A stretch of 46,331 nucleotides of DNA from Candidatus Zhuqueibacterota bacterium (GCA_016931775.1 JAFGEC010000549.1:1-46331); one strand, 5' to 3'; positions 9,654-18,977 are shown, counted from the first letter of the stretch. The notes: a model not told the origin generated them from the sequence alone. A program made the numbers and translations.

Positions 9654-10865
9654 TTATTCTTTGATAATATTAATCTTAACAACGAGAATCCTGGTCGAAT
9701 CGGCGCGCAAAATCTCAAACCGATAATTGCCAAGGAGTATAATCTCAAATTCCTTGGGTATATAACCCAAATAATTCTCCAGATAGCCGGCTAATGTGGT
9801 ATAGTCACCTGTAGGAATCTGAAGATGGTACCGTTCAACCAGTGTGTCAATTTCGGTTCGGCCGTTTGCGATAATGGCCCCGTTTTTCAGCATTTTTACA
9901 TATGATTCTTCCAAATCGAACTCGTCATAGACACTGCCGATAATTTTTTCCAAAATATCCTCAACCGTTACCAGACCGGCAGTGCCTCCGTGCTCATCCA
10001 CCACAACCGCAATGCTGATACGCCGGTCACGAAGCTTTTGTAATGCATCCACCACGTACATATTCTCAGGGAAAATAACCGGTTCGCGAACAATTTTCTT
10101 GATGTTTTTCCCGCCGTTTAATAAATCCAGCACATACAAAAAGCCGATAATATGATCGATGTTATCCTTATAAACAAGAATACGTGACAATCCTGTCTTA
10201 CTAAACAACCGTTGAATTTCCGGAAACGGTGTCTTCATTTCGATGCCCACAATATCGGTTCTGGGAATCATTACCTTGGAAATTTTTTTTTCGCTTATTT
10301 GCAGTGTTCTTTTTAGGAGCAACTGTTCATACCGGTGAAAAACACCAAAACTGCTGTATTCACGAACAAGAATGGGTAGATCATGTCTTTTGAAAAATGT
10401 GGTCACTGTATCAGTACCGCCGCCAAACACTTTAACGACAAACTCGGAAACCCATTCGGCCAGTTTGATGAGTGGATAGAGTAAAATATAAAAAAATACA
10501 ACGATAGACGGTATATAGTGTAACAATCGATTTGGAATCTGCTGGGCGATATATTTGGGAAATATCTCACCGAACAGCAGCAGTAATCCGGCGGTAAATA
10601 AAGGCAGCAGCGATTCAGGAAGATAAGGTGTGAAAACCAGAACAGCGAGAGTGGAACAGGTAACCATCACGACGTTGTTGCCCACCAGCGTTACAATTAG
10701 AAATTTTTCTGCATTTAAAAAAAGCGACTTTTCTAATAATTTGCCGTTTTGTTCCCGGGAACGCAGGAAAAATTTTAGCCGGTTTGCTGACACATATGAG
10801 GTTTCCGAGCCCGAGAAAAACGCGCTAAGCACTAACGTAAAAAGAAAGAGCGCAAATCCCAGCAT
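9654..10865 (-). CDS. CNNM/HlyC-CorC family membrane protein
   Basis: About 403 residues. Residues 1-170 are a DUF21/CNNM transmembrane domain (S-A-F-F-S-G-S-E-T at the start, L-L-L-F-G-E-I-F-P-K in the middle). A CBS-domain pair follows (about 195-310; V-M-I-P-R-T-D-I and V-V-D-E-H-G-G-T-A-G-L-V-T are diagnostic), then a CorC/HlyC C-terminal domain (near 320-400). The family is implicated in Mg2+ or Co2+ transport. The start codon at 10865 shares one base with the stop of the upstream YigZ-family gene (TGATG), so translational coupling is likely. A GTG at 10868 is the alternative start. Confidence 0.88.
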   Translation of the reverse strand: MLGFALFLFTLVLSAFFSGSETSYVSANRLKFFLRSREQNGKLLEKSLFLNAEKFLIVTLVGNNVVMVTCSTLAVLVFTPYLPESLLPLFTAGLLLLFGEIFPKYIAQQIPNRLLHYIPSIVVFFYILLYPLIKLAEWVSEFVVKVFGGGTDTVTTFFKRHDLPILVREYSSFGVFHRYEQLLLKRTLQISEKKISKVMIPRTDIVGIEMKTPFPEIQRLFSKTGLSRILVYKDNIDHIIGFLYVLDLLNGGKNIKKIVREPVIFPENMYVVDALQKLRDRRISIAVVVDEHGGTAGLVTVEDILEKIIGSVYDEFDLEESYVKMLKNGAIIANGRTEIDTLVERYHLQIPTGDYTTLAGYLENYLGYIPKEFEIILLGNYRFEILRADSTRILVVKINIIKE

Positions 10866-11488
10866 CACTCACCTTCTCCCTTTGCTGTAAAAATCACATT
10901 ATCCGAAGAACCATTGCGAACAAATTCCGTAAATGGCGCGACAAAATCTTTGCGGACAGAAACAATAAATCGAATACCGGATTCAAAACTGGACTCGACA
11001 ATCTGCACACGGAATTTCTGTACTGCGGTCTCGACAAGGTGCAGCAGAGAATATGAAAATTGCAAATCAAGCTGTTCCGTTAAATAAGTGGTCACAATTT
11101 CAGCTTTATCCAGTGTTTGAGCGGCAACGCCTCCGTAAGCGCGAATCAATCCGCCTGTGCCCAGTTTTGTACCGCCAAAGTACCTCACCACGATAACAAT
11201 GAGCTGAGAAAGCCGGCGTGATGTAATAGCCTGCAATATTGGCTTTCCCGCCGTTCCGGAAGGTTCGCCGTCATCATTAAAACGGAAAATTTTTTCCGAA
11301 CCGGATCCGATGCTGTAGGCATAACAATGGTGTGTGGCGTCAAAATACTTTACCCGTACATTTTGAATAACGCTCTCGGCCAGATGTTTACTGCTAACCG
11401 GCTCCGCAAGGCAAAGAAATTTTGAACCTTTTTCTTTGAGAAGATGTTCAACAGGATTCTGGATGGTTCGAAGCGCAAACTGTGTCAT
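10865..11488 (-). CDS. YigZ/IMPACT family protein
   Basis: 207 residues, normal for the family. The N-terminal UPF0029 domain shows K-G-S-K-F-L, D-A-T-H-H-C-Y-A-Y and F-N-D-D-G-E-P-S-G-T-A-G-K-P-I-L, followed by V-V-R-Y-F-G-G-T-K-L-G-T-G-G-L, all diagnostic. The C-terminal part matches the ferredoxin-like DUF1949 domain. The cellular role is not well defined; eukaryotic IMPACT is a translation regulator. The ATG at 11488 has only a weak ribosome-binding site. It is translationally coupled to the CNNM gene. Confidence 0.88.
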   Translation of the reverse strand: MTQFALRTIQNPVEHLLKEKGSKFLCLAEPVSSKHLAESVIQNVRVKYFDATHHCYAYSIGSGSEKIFRFNDDGEPSGTAGKPILQAITSRRLSQLIVIVVRYFGGTKLGTGGLIRAYGGVAAQTLDKAEIVTTYLTEQLDLQFSYSLLHLVETAVQKFRVQIVESSFESGIRFIVSVRKDFVAPFTEFVRNGSSDNVIFTAKGEGE

Positions 11489-11548
11489 ACCAATGACTAT
11501 TCAGATAAAAACATCGTTTACTCATACGGATATCTAAGAGGACAGGGG

Positions 11549-11578
11549 CCGCACCTTTTCTTTAAAAAAAAGGTGCGG
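11549..11578. terminator. Hairpin after the acyl-CoA dehydrogenase gene, possible terminator
   Basis: CCGCACCTTTT (11549-11559) pairs perfectly with AAAAGGTGCGG (11568-11578) around an 8-nt loop. It lies 34 nt downstream of the acyl-CoA dehydrogenase stop on the minus strand. There is no outer U-run on that strand, so Rho-independent termination is uncertain, although the stem is strong. Confidence 0.5.
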
Positions 11579-11611
11579 TTTACCCCAACCGTTTAATTAT
11601 TCATCAATATA

Positions 11612-12769
11612 TCAATGCTGGCGAGCGCTTTCCTTAATCAAATGACGGGCAATAACATTACGCTGGATCTGACTGGTACCCTCATAAATTTGAGTAATCT
11701 TTGCATCGCGCATAAATTTTTCCACCGGATAATCCTTCATGTAGCCATAGCCGCCAAATATCTGCACAGCATCCGTGGTCACCTTCATGGCTACTTCGGA
11801 GGCGTAAAGTTTTGCCATTGCGGATTCTTTACCGACATCCTTGGCACCGCTGTCGATCATTTTTGCCGCTGCATAGACCAAGGCACGGGCGGCTTCAATT
11901 TGTGTAGCCATATCCGCAAGCATCCACTGAAGGCCCTGAAAGGAAGAAATACTGGTTCCGAATTGCACACGTTCTCTGGCATATTTCACCGCGTGATCAA
12001 AAGCGCCCTGGGCAATTCCTAAAGCCTGGGCGGCGACACCGGGCCGGGATTTATCCAAAGTTTTCATAGCGACCATAAAACCTTGGCCTTCTTTTCCAAG
12101 CAAGTTTTGTTTGGGAATCCGGCAATCCTGAAAAACCACCTCGCTGGTTGCCGAGGCACGAATTCCCATCTTGTCCTCTTTTTTCCCAAATATCAGACCT
12201 TCTGTGCCTTTTTCGACGACGAATGCTGAAGCCCCGCGGCTGCCTTTTTCAGGATTGGTTATGGCGATAACACTATAATAATTGGCGACCTCACCGTTCG
12301 TAATAAAATGTTTGGTTCCATTTAAAATAAAATGATCCCCATCGGGCTTTGCAGTCGTCTGCATGGCGCCGGCATCGGAACCGGCTTCCGGTTCGGTGAG
12401 ACAGAAAGCTGCCAGAGATTCTCCGGCTGCCAGGGACGGCAGATATCGTTGTTTCTGTTCGTCGTTTCCGGCAATAAGAATGGGAAATGTCCCCAGGGCT
12501 GTGCCGGCGAGAGCCAGGGCAATACCTCCACAGGCTGTGGATAAAGCTTCAGTGACCAGCGCCAGATCCAAAACACCGCCGCCTAGTCCATCGTATTCTT
12601 CCGGAATCCACAACCTGAAAAAATCCATACGTGCCATTTCTTTGACGATCGGCCAGGGGAACTCACCCTTTTGATCATATTCTCCGGCAACGGGTGCGAT
12701 TTTTTCACGGGCAAAATCGATTGCCAATTGATACAGTTCACGTTGTTCTTCTGTTAAGAAATAATCCAT
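11612..12769 (-). CDS. Acyl-CoA dehydrogenase
   Basis: 385 residues, typical of short/medium-chain acyl-CoA dehydrogenases. All family landmarks are present: the N-terminal helical domain (M-D-Y-F-L-T-E-E-Q), C-L-T-E-P-x-A-G-S-D for FAD and substrate binding, G-x-K-x-F-I-T-N-G, the C-terminal Q-I-F-G-G-Y-G-Y, and I-Y-E-G-T-S-Q-I-Q with catalytic Glu at about 363. It oxidises acyl-CoA to trans-2-enoyl-CoA, passing electrons to ETF. The gene lies 11 bp after rnc and appears to be the last gene of the fab operon. Its electron acceptor may be the EtfAB encoded at 40254-42001. Chain-length preference cannot be read off. Confidence 0.93.
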   Translation of the reverse strand: MDYFLTEEQRELYQLAIDFAREKIAPVAGEYDQKGEFPWPIVKEMARMDFFRLWIPEEYDGLGGGVLDLALVTEALSTACGGIALALAGTALGTFPILIAGNDEQKQRYLPSLAAGESLAAFCLTEPEAGSDAGAMQTTAKPDGDHFILNGTKHFITNGEVANYYSVIAITNPEKGSRGASAFVVEKGTEGLIFGKKEDKMGIRASATSEVVFQDCRIPKQNLLGKEGQGFMVAMKTLDKSRPGVAAQALGIAQGAFDHAVKYARERVQFGTSISSFQGLQWMLADMATQIEAARALVYAAAKMIDSGAKDVGKESAMAKLYASEVAMKVTTDAVQIFGGYGYMKDYPVEKFMRDAKITQIYEGTSQIQRNVIARHLIKESARQH

Positions 12770-12780
12770 TGTTTACCCTC

Positions 12781-13542
12781 TCAAATCACATTTAACATTA
12801 AAAGAGTTTCTTTTGCAGCCTTTTGTTCTGCCTTTTTTTTTGAAAATCCTTTTCCAATACCGATTTTTTGACTGTTTATAATGACACAAATGGTAAACAG
12901 TTTCTCATGATCCGGTCCGCTTTCATCTTCCAGTTTATAAATAGGACCGCTAAGATTTTCACTCTGACAATATTCCTGCAAAAGACTTTTGTAATTTTTT
13001 AAATGGCCATCTTCCAGCACATCGGAAAGCCGCACACTGATATTCTCGTGAATGAAATTTTGAGCGGCAGACAAGCCACCATCCAGATAAATGGCACCGA
13101 TAATGGCCTCCATTGCATCAGACAAAATCGACTCGCGATCGCGTCCACCGGCTCTCTCCTCAGCTTCATTCAAATAGATATAATCACCCAGTGCAAAATC
13201 GCGAGCGATTTCCGACAGAATTTTCCGGTTTACCAGTAATGATTTAAAATTGGTCAATTTACCTTCTTCGGCATTTTCGTACTTGTGAAACAGATATTCG
13301 GTCACAACCATTCCGAGCACGGAATCACCCAGCAATTCAAGCCGTTCATTGGATTGGATGCGCGGTTCGCCGGTGCACGTTAAATATGACCGGTGTTTCA
13401 AGGCCTGACGTAAGAACATTTCATTTTTAAAATGATAACCGAATTGCTCGTACAATTCAGGCAAATTGAGTTCCTGCTCCTTGACATACTTTTTCGGCAA
13501 TAAAATTTTAAGGACGGAACGCCAATAACTAAAAATTCCCAT
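12781..13542 (-). CDS. rnc: Ribonuclease III
   Basis: About 253 residues. I chose the ATG at 13542; the open frame runs further upstream into fabF but has no start with a good site. The RNase III signature N-E-R-L-E-L-L-G-D-S-V-L lies near residue 70, with the second metal-binding motif D-A-M-E-A-I-I-G-A-I-Y-L-D-G-G later. A C-terminal double-stranded-RNA-binding domain shows K-S-L-L-Q-E-Y-C-Q and K-K-A-E-Q-K-A-A-K-E-T-L-L. It processes rRNA and other duplex RNAs. It starts 14 bp after the fabF stop; the fab-acpP-fabF-rnc order is a common bacterial arrangement. Confidence 0.95.
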   Translation of the reverse strand: MGIFSYWRSVLKILLPKKYVKEQELNLPELYEQFGYHFKNEMFLRQALKHRSYLTCTGEPRIQSNERLELLGDSVLGMVVTEYLFHKYENAEEGKLTNFKSLLVNRKILSEIARDFALGDYIYLNEAEERAGGRDRESILSDAMEAIIGAIYLDGGLSAAQNFIHENISVRLSDVLEDGHLKNYKSLLQEYCQSENLSGPIYKLEDESGPDHEKLFTICVIINSQKIGIGKGFSKKKAEQKAAKETLLMLNVI

Positions 13543-13556
13543 AAAAATCCGACTGT

Positions 13557-14801
13557 TTATTCCGCATACTTTTTGAATGCAAGGCATACATTATGCCCGC
13601 CAAAGCCGAATGAATTTGAGATAGCCACTTGGACTTTATGTGGCACAGCTTTATTTGGTGTATAATTCAAATCGCATTCCGGATCCGGCGTTTCATAATT
13701 GATCGTCGGATGAACCATATTATGGTTGATGGTCATAATTGTTGCCACAGCTTCGACAGCTCCCGATGCACCCAACAGGTGACCGATCATGGATTTTGTG
13801 GAACTGATGGCAACATCTTTGGCATAGTCGCCAAACACTGTTTTAATGGCGTCCGTTTCATTTCTATCATTCGCATCGGTTGATGTACCGTGTGCGTTAA
13901 TGTAATCGACCTGGTCGGGTGTCAATCCCGCTCCGGTGATGGCAATTTGCATTGCCCGTGCAGCTCCTTCACCACCGGGCGCCGGAGCTGTGATATGGTG
14001 TGCATCTGCCGTAAAACCAAAACCGATCATTTCGGCATAAATCCTGGCGTTTCTGGCTTTTGCACGGCCCAATTCTTCCAGTATCAATATGGCGGATCCC
14101 TCTGCGGGAACAAAACCATCACGGTTCAAATCAAATGGCCGACTCGCTCCCTCCGGATTATCATTCCGGGTGGAAAGGGCTTTCATAGCGTTAAAGCCAG
14201 CTACACCCATCGGAGTGAGCGGCGCTTCGCTTCCGCCGGTTACGATACAATCAGCGTGGCCGTTTCGAATATGCATAAAGGCATCACCTATTGCATGGGA
14301 AGCTGATGCACATGCAGATGTGGTCGAGTAATTGACGCCCTTAAAACCATATTTCATGGAAATGAGACCAGGGGCAATGTCCGCAATCATCATCGGAATA
14401 AAAAACGGGCTGATGCGGCTTGGACCACGCTCGAAAAGGATATTGCATTGTTTTTCATATGTCGCCATTCCACCGATGCCGGAAGCCACAACAACGCCGA
14501 TACGTGTTAAATCTTCGTCGTCAAGATTCAACCTCGAATCTTCAATAGCCTGTTGAGCAGCAGCCACAGCAAACTGGGCAAAGCGGTCCCATTGTCGGGC
14601 TTCCTTCCGATCCAGATATTTTGTCGGATCAAAATCCTGGACTTGACCGGCAAATTTTGTCTCAAAATCCGTCGTGTCGAACAGAGTGATTGGTCCTACA
14701 CCACTTTCACCGTTGACTAAACCGTTCCAATATGTCTCGACGGAATCACCGAGAGAAGTGATGAGACCTAACCCAGTCACCACAACTCTTTTTGGTTCCA
14801 T
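13557..14801 (-). CDS. fabF: 3-oxoacyl-ACP synthase II (KAS II)
   Basis: 414 residues, with AGAGAGG before the ATG. It condenses acyl-ACP with malonyl-ACP in the elongation cycle. The Cys-His-His triad of condensing enzymes is visible: T-S-A-C-A-S-A-S (Cys164), N-A-H-G-T-S-T near residue 304 and I-G-H-L-L-G-A-S-G near 340. The C-terminal N-S-F-G-F-G-G-H-N signature is present. It follows acpP after a 158-bp gap containing a strong hairpin, unusually wide for this operon. Confidence 0.97.
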   Translation of the reverse strand: MEPKRVVVTGLGLITSLGDSVETYWNGLVNGESGVGPITLFDTTDFETKFAGQVQDFDPTKYLDRKEARQWDRFAQFAVAAAQQAIEDSRLNLDDEDLTRIGVVVASGIGGMATYEKQCNILFERGPSRISPFFIPMMIADIAPGLISMKYGFKGVNYSTTSACASASHAIGDAFMHIRNGHADCIVTGGSEAPLTPMGVAGFNAMKALSTRNDNPEGASRPFDLNRDGFVPAEGSAILILEELGRAKARNARIYAEMIGFGFTADAHHITAPAPGGEGAARAMQIAITGAGLTPDQVDYINAHGTSTDANDRNETDAIKTVFGDYAKDVAISSTKSMIGHLLGASGAVEAVATIMTINHNMVHPTINYETPDPECDLNYTPNKAVPHKVQVAISNSFGFGGHNVCLAFKKYAE

Positions 14802-14920
14802 ATAAAACCTCTCTGAAATCTATCTGATTTTTGCCAAACGCTCCAAAGCGTATGTTGGACATGATATTCCAAATGCAAGCAGGCAAATAGAACAAGCGAA
14901 TTAGAAACTGCTGATGTCGG

Positions 14921-14943
14921 AATGGGGCAGGAATTGCCCCATT
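14921..14943. other. Intercistronic hairpin between acpP and fabF
   Basis: AATGGGGCA (14921-14929) pairs perfectly with TGCCCCATT (14935-14943) across a 5-nt loop, 17 nt past the acpP stop. No U-run follows on the minus strand. It could stabilise the acpP transcript or cause partial termination, raising ACP relative to FabF; this is an inference. Confidence 0.5.
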
Positions 14944-14959
14944 CACTCAATAAATTACT

Positions 14960-15193
14960 CTAACCTAATTTTTCCTTAAGGTAATTAAGAGCAGCACCAA
15001 CGGTGGTTAATTGTTCGGCTTCTTCATCAGGAATTTCCAAACCGAATTCCTCTTCAAAGGCCATAACCAATTCTACCGTATCCAAAGAGTCTGCGCCCAG
15101 ATCGTCTATAAAGGATGCACTCTCTGTTACTTCATTTGCATCAACGCCCAACTGTTCGACGATAATTTCTTTTACCCGATCTTCTACTGCCAT
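14960..15193 (-). CDS. acpP: Acyl carrier protein
   Basis: 77 residues, strongly acidic, with AGGAGG before the ATG. The phosphopantetheine site is the D-S-L motif in [11 protein letters not shown] (Ser36). The helix II and III residues [13 protein letters not shown] match canonical ACPs. It carries the growing acyl chain between the Fab enzymes. It lies between fabG and fabF, as in many bacteria. Confidence 0.97.
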   Translation of the reverse strand: MAVEDRVKEIIVEQLGVDANEVTESASFIDDLGADSLDTVELVMAFEEEFGLEIPDEEAEQLTTVGAALNYLKEKLG

Positions 15194-15249
15194 TAATGGT
15201 TTCCTCCTGAGGTTATTAATATTTATAACGAATTACAGAAAAACAATTC

Positions 15250-15993
15250 TTACATGACCATACCACCGTCTACGTTGATGACCTGACCGGTAACATAATC
15301 GGACAATTCGCTGGCCAAAAACAACACGATATTGGCCACATCATCAACCTGTCCCGCTCTTTTTAATGGAATATTGTTTAAAAATGCATCTTTGGCATTT
15401 TGGGGCAGATTTTCCGTCATTTCGGTGGCGATAAATCCCGGAGCGATTGCATTAACCTGAATATTCCGTGAACCCAGTTCCTTGGCCGTGGATTTTGTTA
15501 GTCCGATAATACCCGCCTTCGAAGCGGAATAATTGGCCTGCCCCGCGTTCCCAATGAGTCCAACGATCGAGGCCAGATTGATAATCTTACCGGACCGTTG
15601 TTTCATCATCGGCCGGATGGCGGCCTTGATACAATTAAATGTGCCTTTTAAATTCACGGCGATAACGGCATCCCACTCTTTTTCGTCCATTTTCATGATC
15701 AAATTATCCCGGGTAATTCCGGCGTTATTGACCAGAATATCGATCCGTCCGAATTTTTCCAGTGTCGCAGTCACCAATTTTTCAGCATCGGCCAAAGAAG
15801 AGACGTCTGTGCGTACCGCCAGTGCTTCGACACCGTTTTTTTTGATGTCACTCGCGGCGTCATCGACACCTTGCTGCAAAATATCGGAAAGCACGACATT
15901 ACATCCTGCGGATGCCAATTTTCGCGCGATGGCAAGTCCGATTCCACGAGCTGCACCTGTTATAACGGCGGTTTTTCCTTTTAAATTATCCAT
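15250..15993 (-). CDS. fabG: 3-oxoacyl-ACP reductase
   Basis: About 247 residues. I chose the ATG at 15993 (GAGAG upstream) over a TTG four codons earlier. It is a classical short-chain dehydrogenase: G-A-A-R-G-I-G near residue 14 binds NADPH, N-N-A-G-I-T near 85 is structural, and the Ser/Tyr-x-x-x-Lys pair lies in Y-S-A-S-K-A-G. The end D-G-G-M-V-M is typical of FabG. It reduces 3-oxoacyl-ACP to 3-hydroxyacyl-ACP. It begins 13 bp after the fabD stop. Confidence 0.96.
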   Translation of the reverse strand: MDNLKGKTAVITGAARGIGLAIARKLASAGCNVVLSDILQQGVDDAASDIKKNGVEALAVRTDVSSLADAEKLVTATLEKFGRIDILVNNAGITRDNLIMKMDEKEWDAVIAVNLKGTFNCIKAAIRPMMKQRSGKIINLASIVGLIGNAGQANYSASKAGIIGLTKSTAKELGSRNIQVNAIAPGFIATEMTENLPQNAKDAFLNNIPLKRAGQVDDVANIVLFLASELSDYVTGQVINVDGGMVM

Positions 15994-16006
15994 AAACACT
16001 CTCAAT

Positions 16007-16927
16007 TTAGATAATAAATTCAGAAACGTCCTTTAATGAACCGACCGAAACGGTTTCTACAGCACGGTCGATGCGCCTTACAAGGCCGCAAAGGACCTTT
16101 CCTGCGCCTATTTCTGCAAATTTTTCCACACCGTTTGTTATCATCTTTCCGACTTGTATCGTCCAAAGTACCGGTTTTAGCAGTTGTTGAGCCAGCAATT
16201 GTTTAATGATCTCCGGATCTTTGGTGGCATCTCCGGTTACATTAGAGTAAACCAAAATTCTGGGTGGTGAAAAATGTGCCATCTCCAGTGCCTTTTCAAA
16301 CCTTTCGACAGCTGGCTGCATGAGCGGTGAATGGAAAGCTCCGCTTACCGGTAGTTTCACAACCCGCTTTGCGCCGGCGGAATTTGCCAGTTCCATTGCC
16401 GCCGAGACACCCTCGACAGAGCCGGAAATAACAATCTGATCGGGAGCATTAAAATTCGCCATGCCCACTATTCCACTTGCTGAAGCCTGCCGGCACAGCT
16501 TTTCCAGCGTATCGACATCCAATCCGATAATTGCAGCCATGGCGCCTTGCTGGTAAAATCCTGCCTCTTGCATCAGACTTCCGCGCAGTTTAACCAGTTG
16601 GAGGCCGGTGCTGAATGAAAAGACTCCTGCCGCAGCCAATGCCGAATATTCACCCAGACTGTGTCCTGCTACCATGTGCGGGACGATGCCTCTGGCTTCC
16701 AACAGCTTTGCCAGAATCACACTGTGTGTATATAAAGCCGGTTGAGTATATTGGGTTTGGTCAAGTTGTTCTTTTGGACCGTTAAAACACAATTCCGCAA
16801 TGTCAAATCCCAATATCGAATTTGCTTCTTTATAATAATCCCGTGCCGATTGTGAGCTGTCGAACAGATCTTGTCCCATACCGACTATTTGCGAACCTTG
16901 CCCGGGAAAAATAAATGCTGTTTTCAT
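16007..16927 (-). CDS. fabD: Malonyl-CoA:ACP transacylase
   Basis: 306 residues; GGAG lies 7 nt before the ATG. F-P-G-Q-G-S-Q near the start, the nucleophile elbow G-H-S-L-G-E (Ser90), an Arg in the V-K-L-R-G region and S-G-A-F-H-S-P-L-M near residue 198 (catalytic His) identify it. It transfers malonyl from CoA to ACP. It lies between fabH and fabG, 35 bp from fabH. Confidence 0.96.
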   Translation of the reverse strand: MKTAFIFPGQGSQIVGMGQDLFDSSQSARDYYKEANSILGFDIAELCFNGPKEQLDQTQYTQPALYTHSVILAKLLEARGIVPHMVAGHSLGEYSALAAAGVFSFSTGLQLVKLRGSLMQEAGFYQQGAMAAIIGLDVDTLEKLCRQASASGIVGMANFNAPDQIVISGSVEGVSAAMELANSAGAKRVVKLPVSGAFHSPLMQPAVERFEKALEMAHFSPPRILVYSNVTGDATKDPEIIKQLLAQQLLKPVLWTIQVGKMITNGVEKFAEIGAGKVLCGLVRRIDRAVETVSVGSLKDVSEFII

Positions 16928-16962
16928 ATTTTATCTCCGCTTTTTAGTGCCATCCATTGGAA

Positions 16963-17952
16963 CTAAAACCGCACAGCAGCAGAGCCCCATGTAAAACCAG
17001 CACCAAATGCCACCAAAACAACGGTCTGGCCGTCCCGCAGTTTTCCCTCCCTGCGGGCCTCGTCAAGAGCAATAGGGATGGATGCGGCTGATGTATTACC
17101 GTAATTTTGCACGTTCACATACACACGCGATTTAGGAACCTTCACACGGCGGCCGGTTGCATCGATGATACGCAGGTTGGCCTGGTGAGATATCACCATA
17201 TCGACATCATCACTGCTCAGGTTGCAGCGCTCGATAATATGTTCTGCAGCGTCACCCATTGCGGTCACTGCTGCTTTAAAAACCTCACGACCCGCCATTT
17301 TTATATAGTGTAATCTTTGATCGACGGTCTCATGAGAAGGCGGATGTGCCGTTCCCATACCCGGCATATAGAGTAATTCGTACAGTCGGCCGTCACTTTT
17401 TGTAAAGGTTCCCAAAATACCGCGGTTACCATCCGAAGGCACAACAACAGCTGCTCCGGCACCGTCACCAAACAGCACACATGTATTGCGATCCGTATAA
17501 TCGGTAATTCGCGAAAGAGTTTCACCCCCGATCACCAACACCGTCTTTGCCTTTTTTGCTACAATCAGGCTGTCGGCAATTTCGAGTCCGTAAATAAATC
17601 CCGAACACGCAGCATGAATATCCATCGCTGCTGCATTTTCAGCACCCAGCTTTTGTTGCACAAAACAAGCTGTCGAAGGAAAGCCCATATCACCGGTGAT
17701 CGTTCCCACGATAATCATATCGATATCCATTACACCCAATCCTGCATCGTCCAGTGCTTCTTTCGCGGCACGAGTGCACAGATCTGATGTCAATTCGCCA
17801 TCCGCAACAATATGGCGCACCTGCATTCCGGTTCTGGTTCTGATCCATTCATCAGAGGTATCCACGATCTGTTCCAAATCTTTGTTGGTCAAAGTTTTTT
17901 CAGGAATTGCGCGTCCGGTACCGATAATCATCGAATTTATATTTTCGCTCAA
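16963..17952 (-). CDS. fabH: 3-oxoacyl-ACP synthase III
   Basis: 329 residues. The start is TTG at 17952 with GGAG 6 nt upstream; a later ATG at 17931 has no site. It starts fatty acid synthesis by condensing acyl-CoA with malonyl-ACP. The Cys-His-Asn triad is present: A-A-C-S-G-F (Cys116), I-S-H-Q-A-N and N-Y-G-N-T-S-A-A. It lies 17 bp after plsX, in the usual plsX-fabH-fabD order. Primer preference (acetyl versus branched) cannot be read off. Confidence 0.96.
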   Translation of the reverse strand: MSENINSMIIGTGRAIPEKTLTNKDLEQIVDTSDEWIRTRTGMQVRHIVADGELTSDLCTRAAKEALDDAGLGVMDIDMIIVGTITGDMGFPSTACFVQQKLGAENAAAMDIHAACSGFIYGLEIADSLIVAKKAKTVLVIGGETLSRITDYTDRNTCVLFGDGAGAAVVVPSDGNRGILGTFTKSDGRLYELLYMPGMGTAHPPSHETVDQRLHYIKMAGREVFKAAVTAMGDAAEHIIERCNLSSDDVDMVISHQANLRIIDATGRRVKVPKSRVYVNVQNYGNTSAASIPIALDEARREGKLRDGQTVVLVAFGAGFTWGSAAVRF

Positions 17953-17969
17953 AACGATCTCCAGTTTTA

Positions 17970-18977
17970 TTAAGAAATAGCCAGTTGCTCGACACCTTTA
18001 AGAATATGCCCTGCGACGTTTTCTACAACCGTTTTATGTGCTGCCAATATGGCGTTTTTTATAGCCCGCGGTGTCGACCGGCCATGTGCAATAATACAGT
18101 AACCTTGAACACCCAACAGGGGCGCACCTCCATATTCCTGATAATCGAAAGCTTTTCGGATGCCCTCAAAGGTCGGTTTCATCAACAACGCCCCGATTTT
18201 TGAAAACAGATATTTCCGAATGAAAATGCGCATATTGGCCTTGAAAAAGCCATGAAAACTTTCAGCAAATTTTAACAATACATTGCCAACAAAACCATCA
18301 CAAACGACGATATCAACATTACCCCTTACAATATCTCCACCTTCGATGTTCCCGATAAAATTGATATTACTGTTCCTGAACATTTCATGGGCTTTCAGGG
18401 TAACCTCATTGCCTTTCACGGATTCATGTCCCACGCTTAATAGCCCCACCGACGGTTGTTCTTTATTAAAAACATGCGAATAAAAAATACTACCCATAAT
18501 TCCAAATTGCAATAAATCACCGGGACGACTATCCACATTGGCACCGACGTCAAGGAGCAGTGTTTTGCCCGTCTCCGAAGGTACCAGCATACCGATTGCG
18601 GGACGACGGATACTTTGTATACGTTTTAGTTGCATGAGTGCAGTTGCCATAACAGCTCCTGTATTGCCTGCACTAACGACGGCACTGACATTGTTATCCT
18701 TGTGCAGGCGAAATGCAACGGCTATTGACGATTCTTTTTGTTTTAAAGCCTGGGATGGTTGGGCGTCCATGGCAACAGCATCGGCAGCGTGTACAATTGA
18801 AAAAGGCAAATCGATAATCCGAAAATGCCTGGCGATTTCTTTTTCAATTAAATTCTGATCACCTACCAATACGACTTCAAATCGACCTTTTGATATTCGA
18901 GCCGCTTCAATTCCACCGTGAACGACATCATGCGGTGCATTATCCCCCCCCATGGCATCTAAAGCAATTTTTATCAA
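17970..18977 (-). CDS. plsX: Phosphate acyltransferase
   Basis: About 335 residues. The best start is probably TTG at 18977, since GGAG is 7 nt upstream; a GTG two codons earlier (18983) sits too close to that site. The family N-terminus I-A-L-D-A-M-G-G-D-N-A-P is intact, as are S-A-G-N-T-G-A and L-L-D-V-G-A-N-V-D. PlsX makes acyl-phosphate from acyl-ACP for phospholipid synthesis. It follows rpmF and precedes fabH. Confidence 0.95.
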   Translation of the reverse strand: MIKIALDAMGGDNAPHDVVHGGIEAARISKGRFEVVLVGDQNLIEKEIARHFRIIDLPFSIVHAADAVAMDAQPSQALKQKESSIAVAFRLHKDNNVSAVVSAGNTGAVMATALMQLKRIQSIRRPAIGMLVPSETGKTLLLDVGANVDSRPGDLLQFGIMGSIFYSHVFNKEQPSVGLLSVGHESVKGNEVTLKAHEMFRNSNINFIGNIEGGDIVRGNVDIVVCDGFVGNVLLKFAESFHGFFKANMRIFIRKYLFSKIGALLMKPTFEGIRKAFDYQEYGGAPLLGVQGYCIIAHGRSTPRAIKNAILAAHKTVVENVAGHILKGVEQLAIS

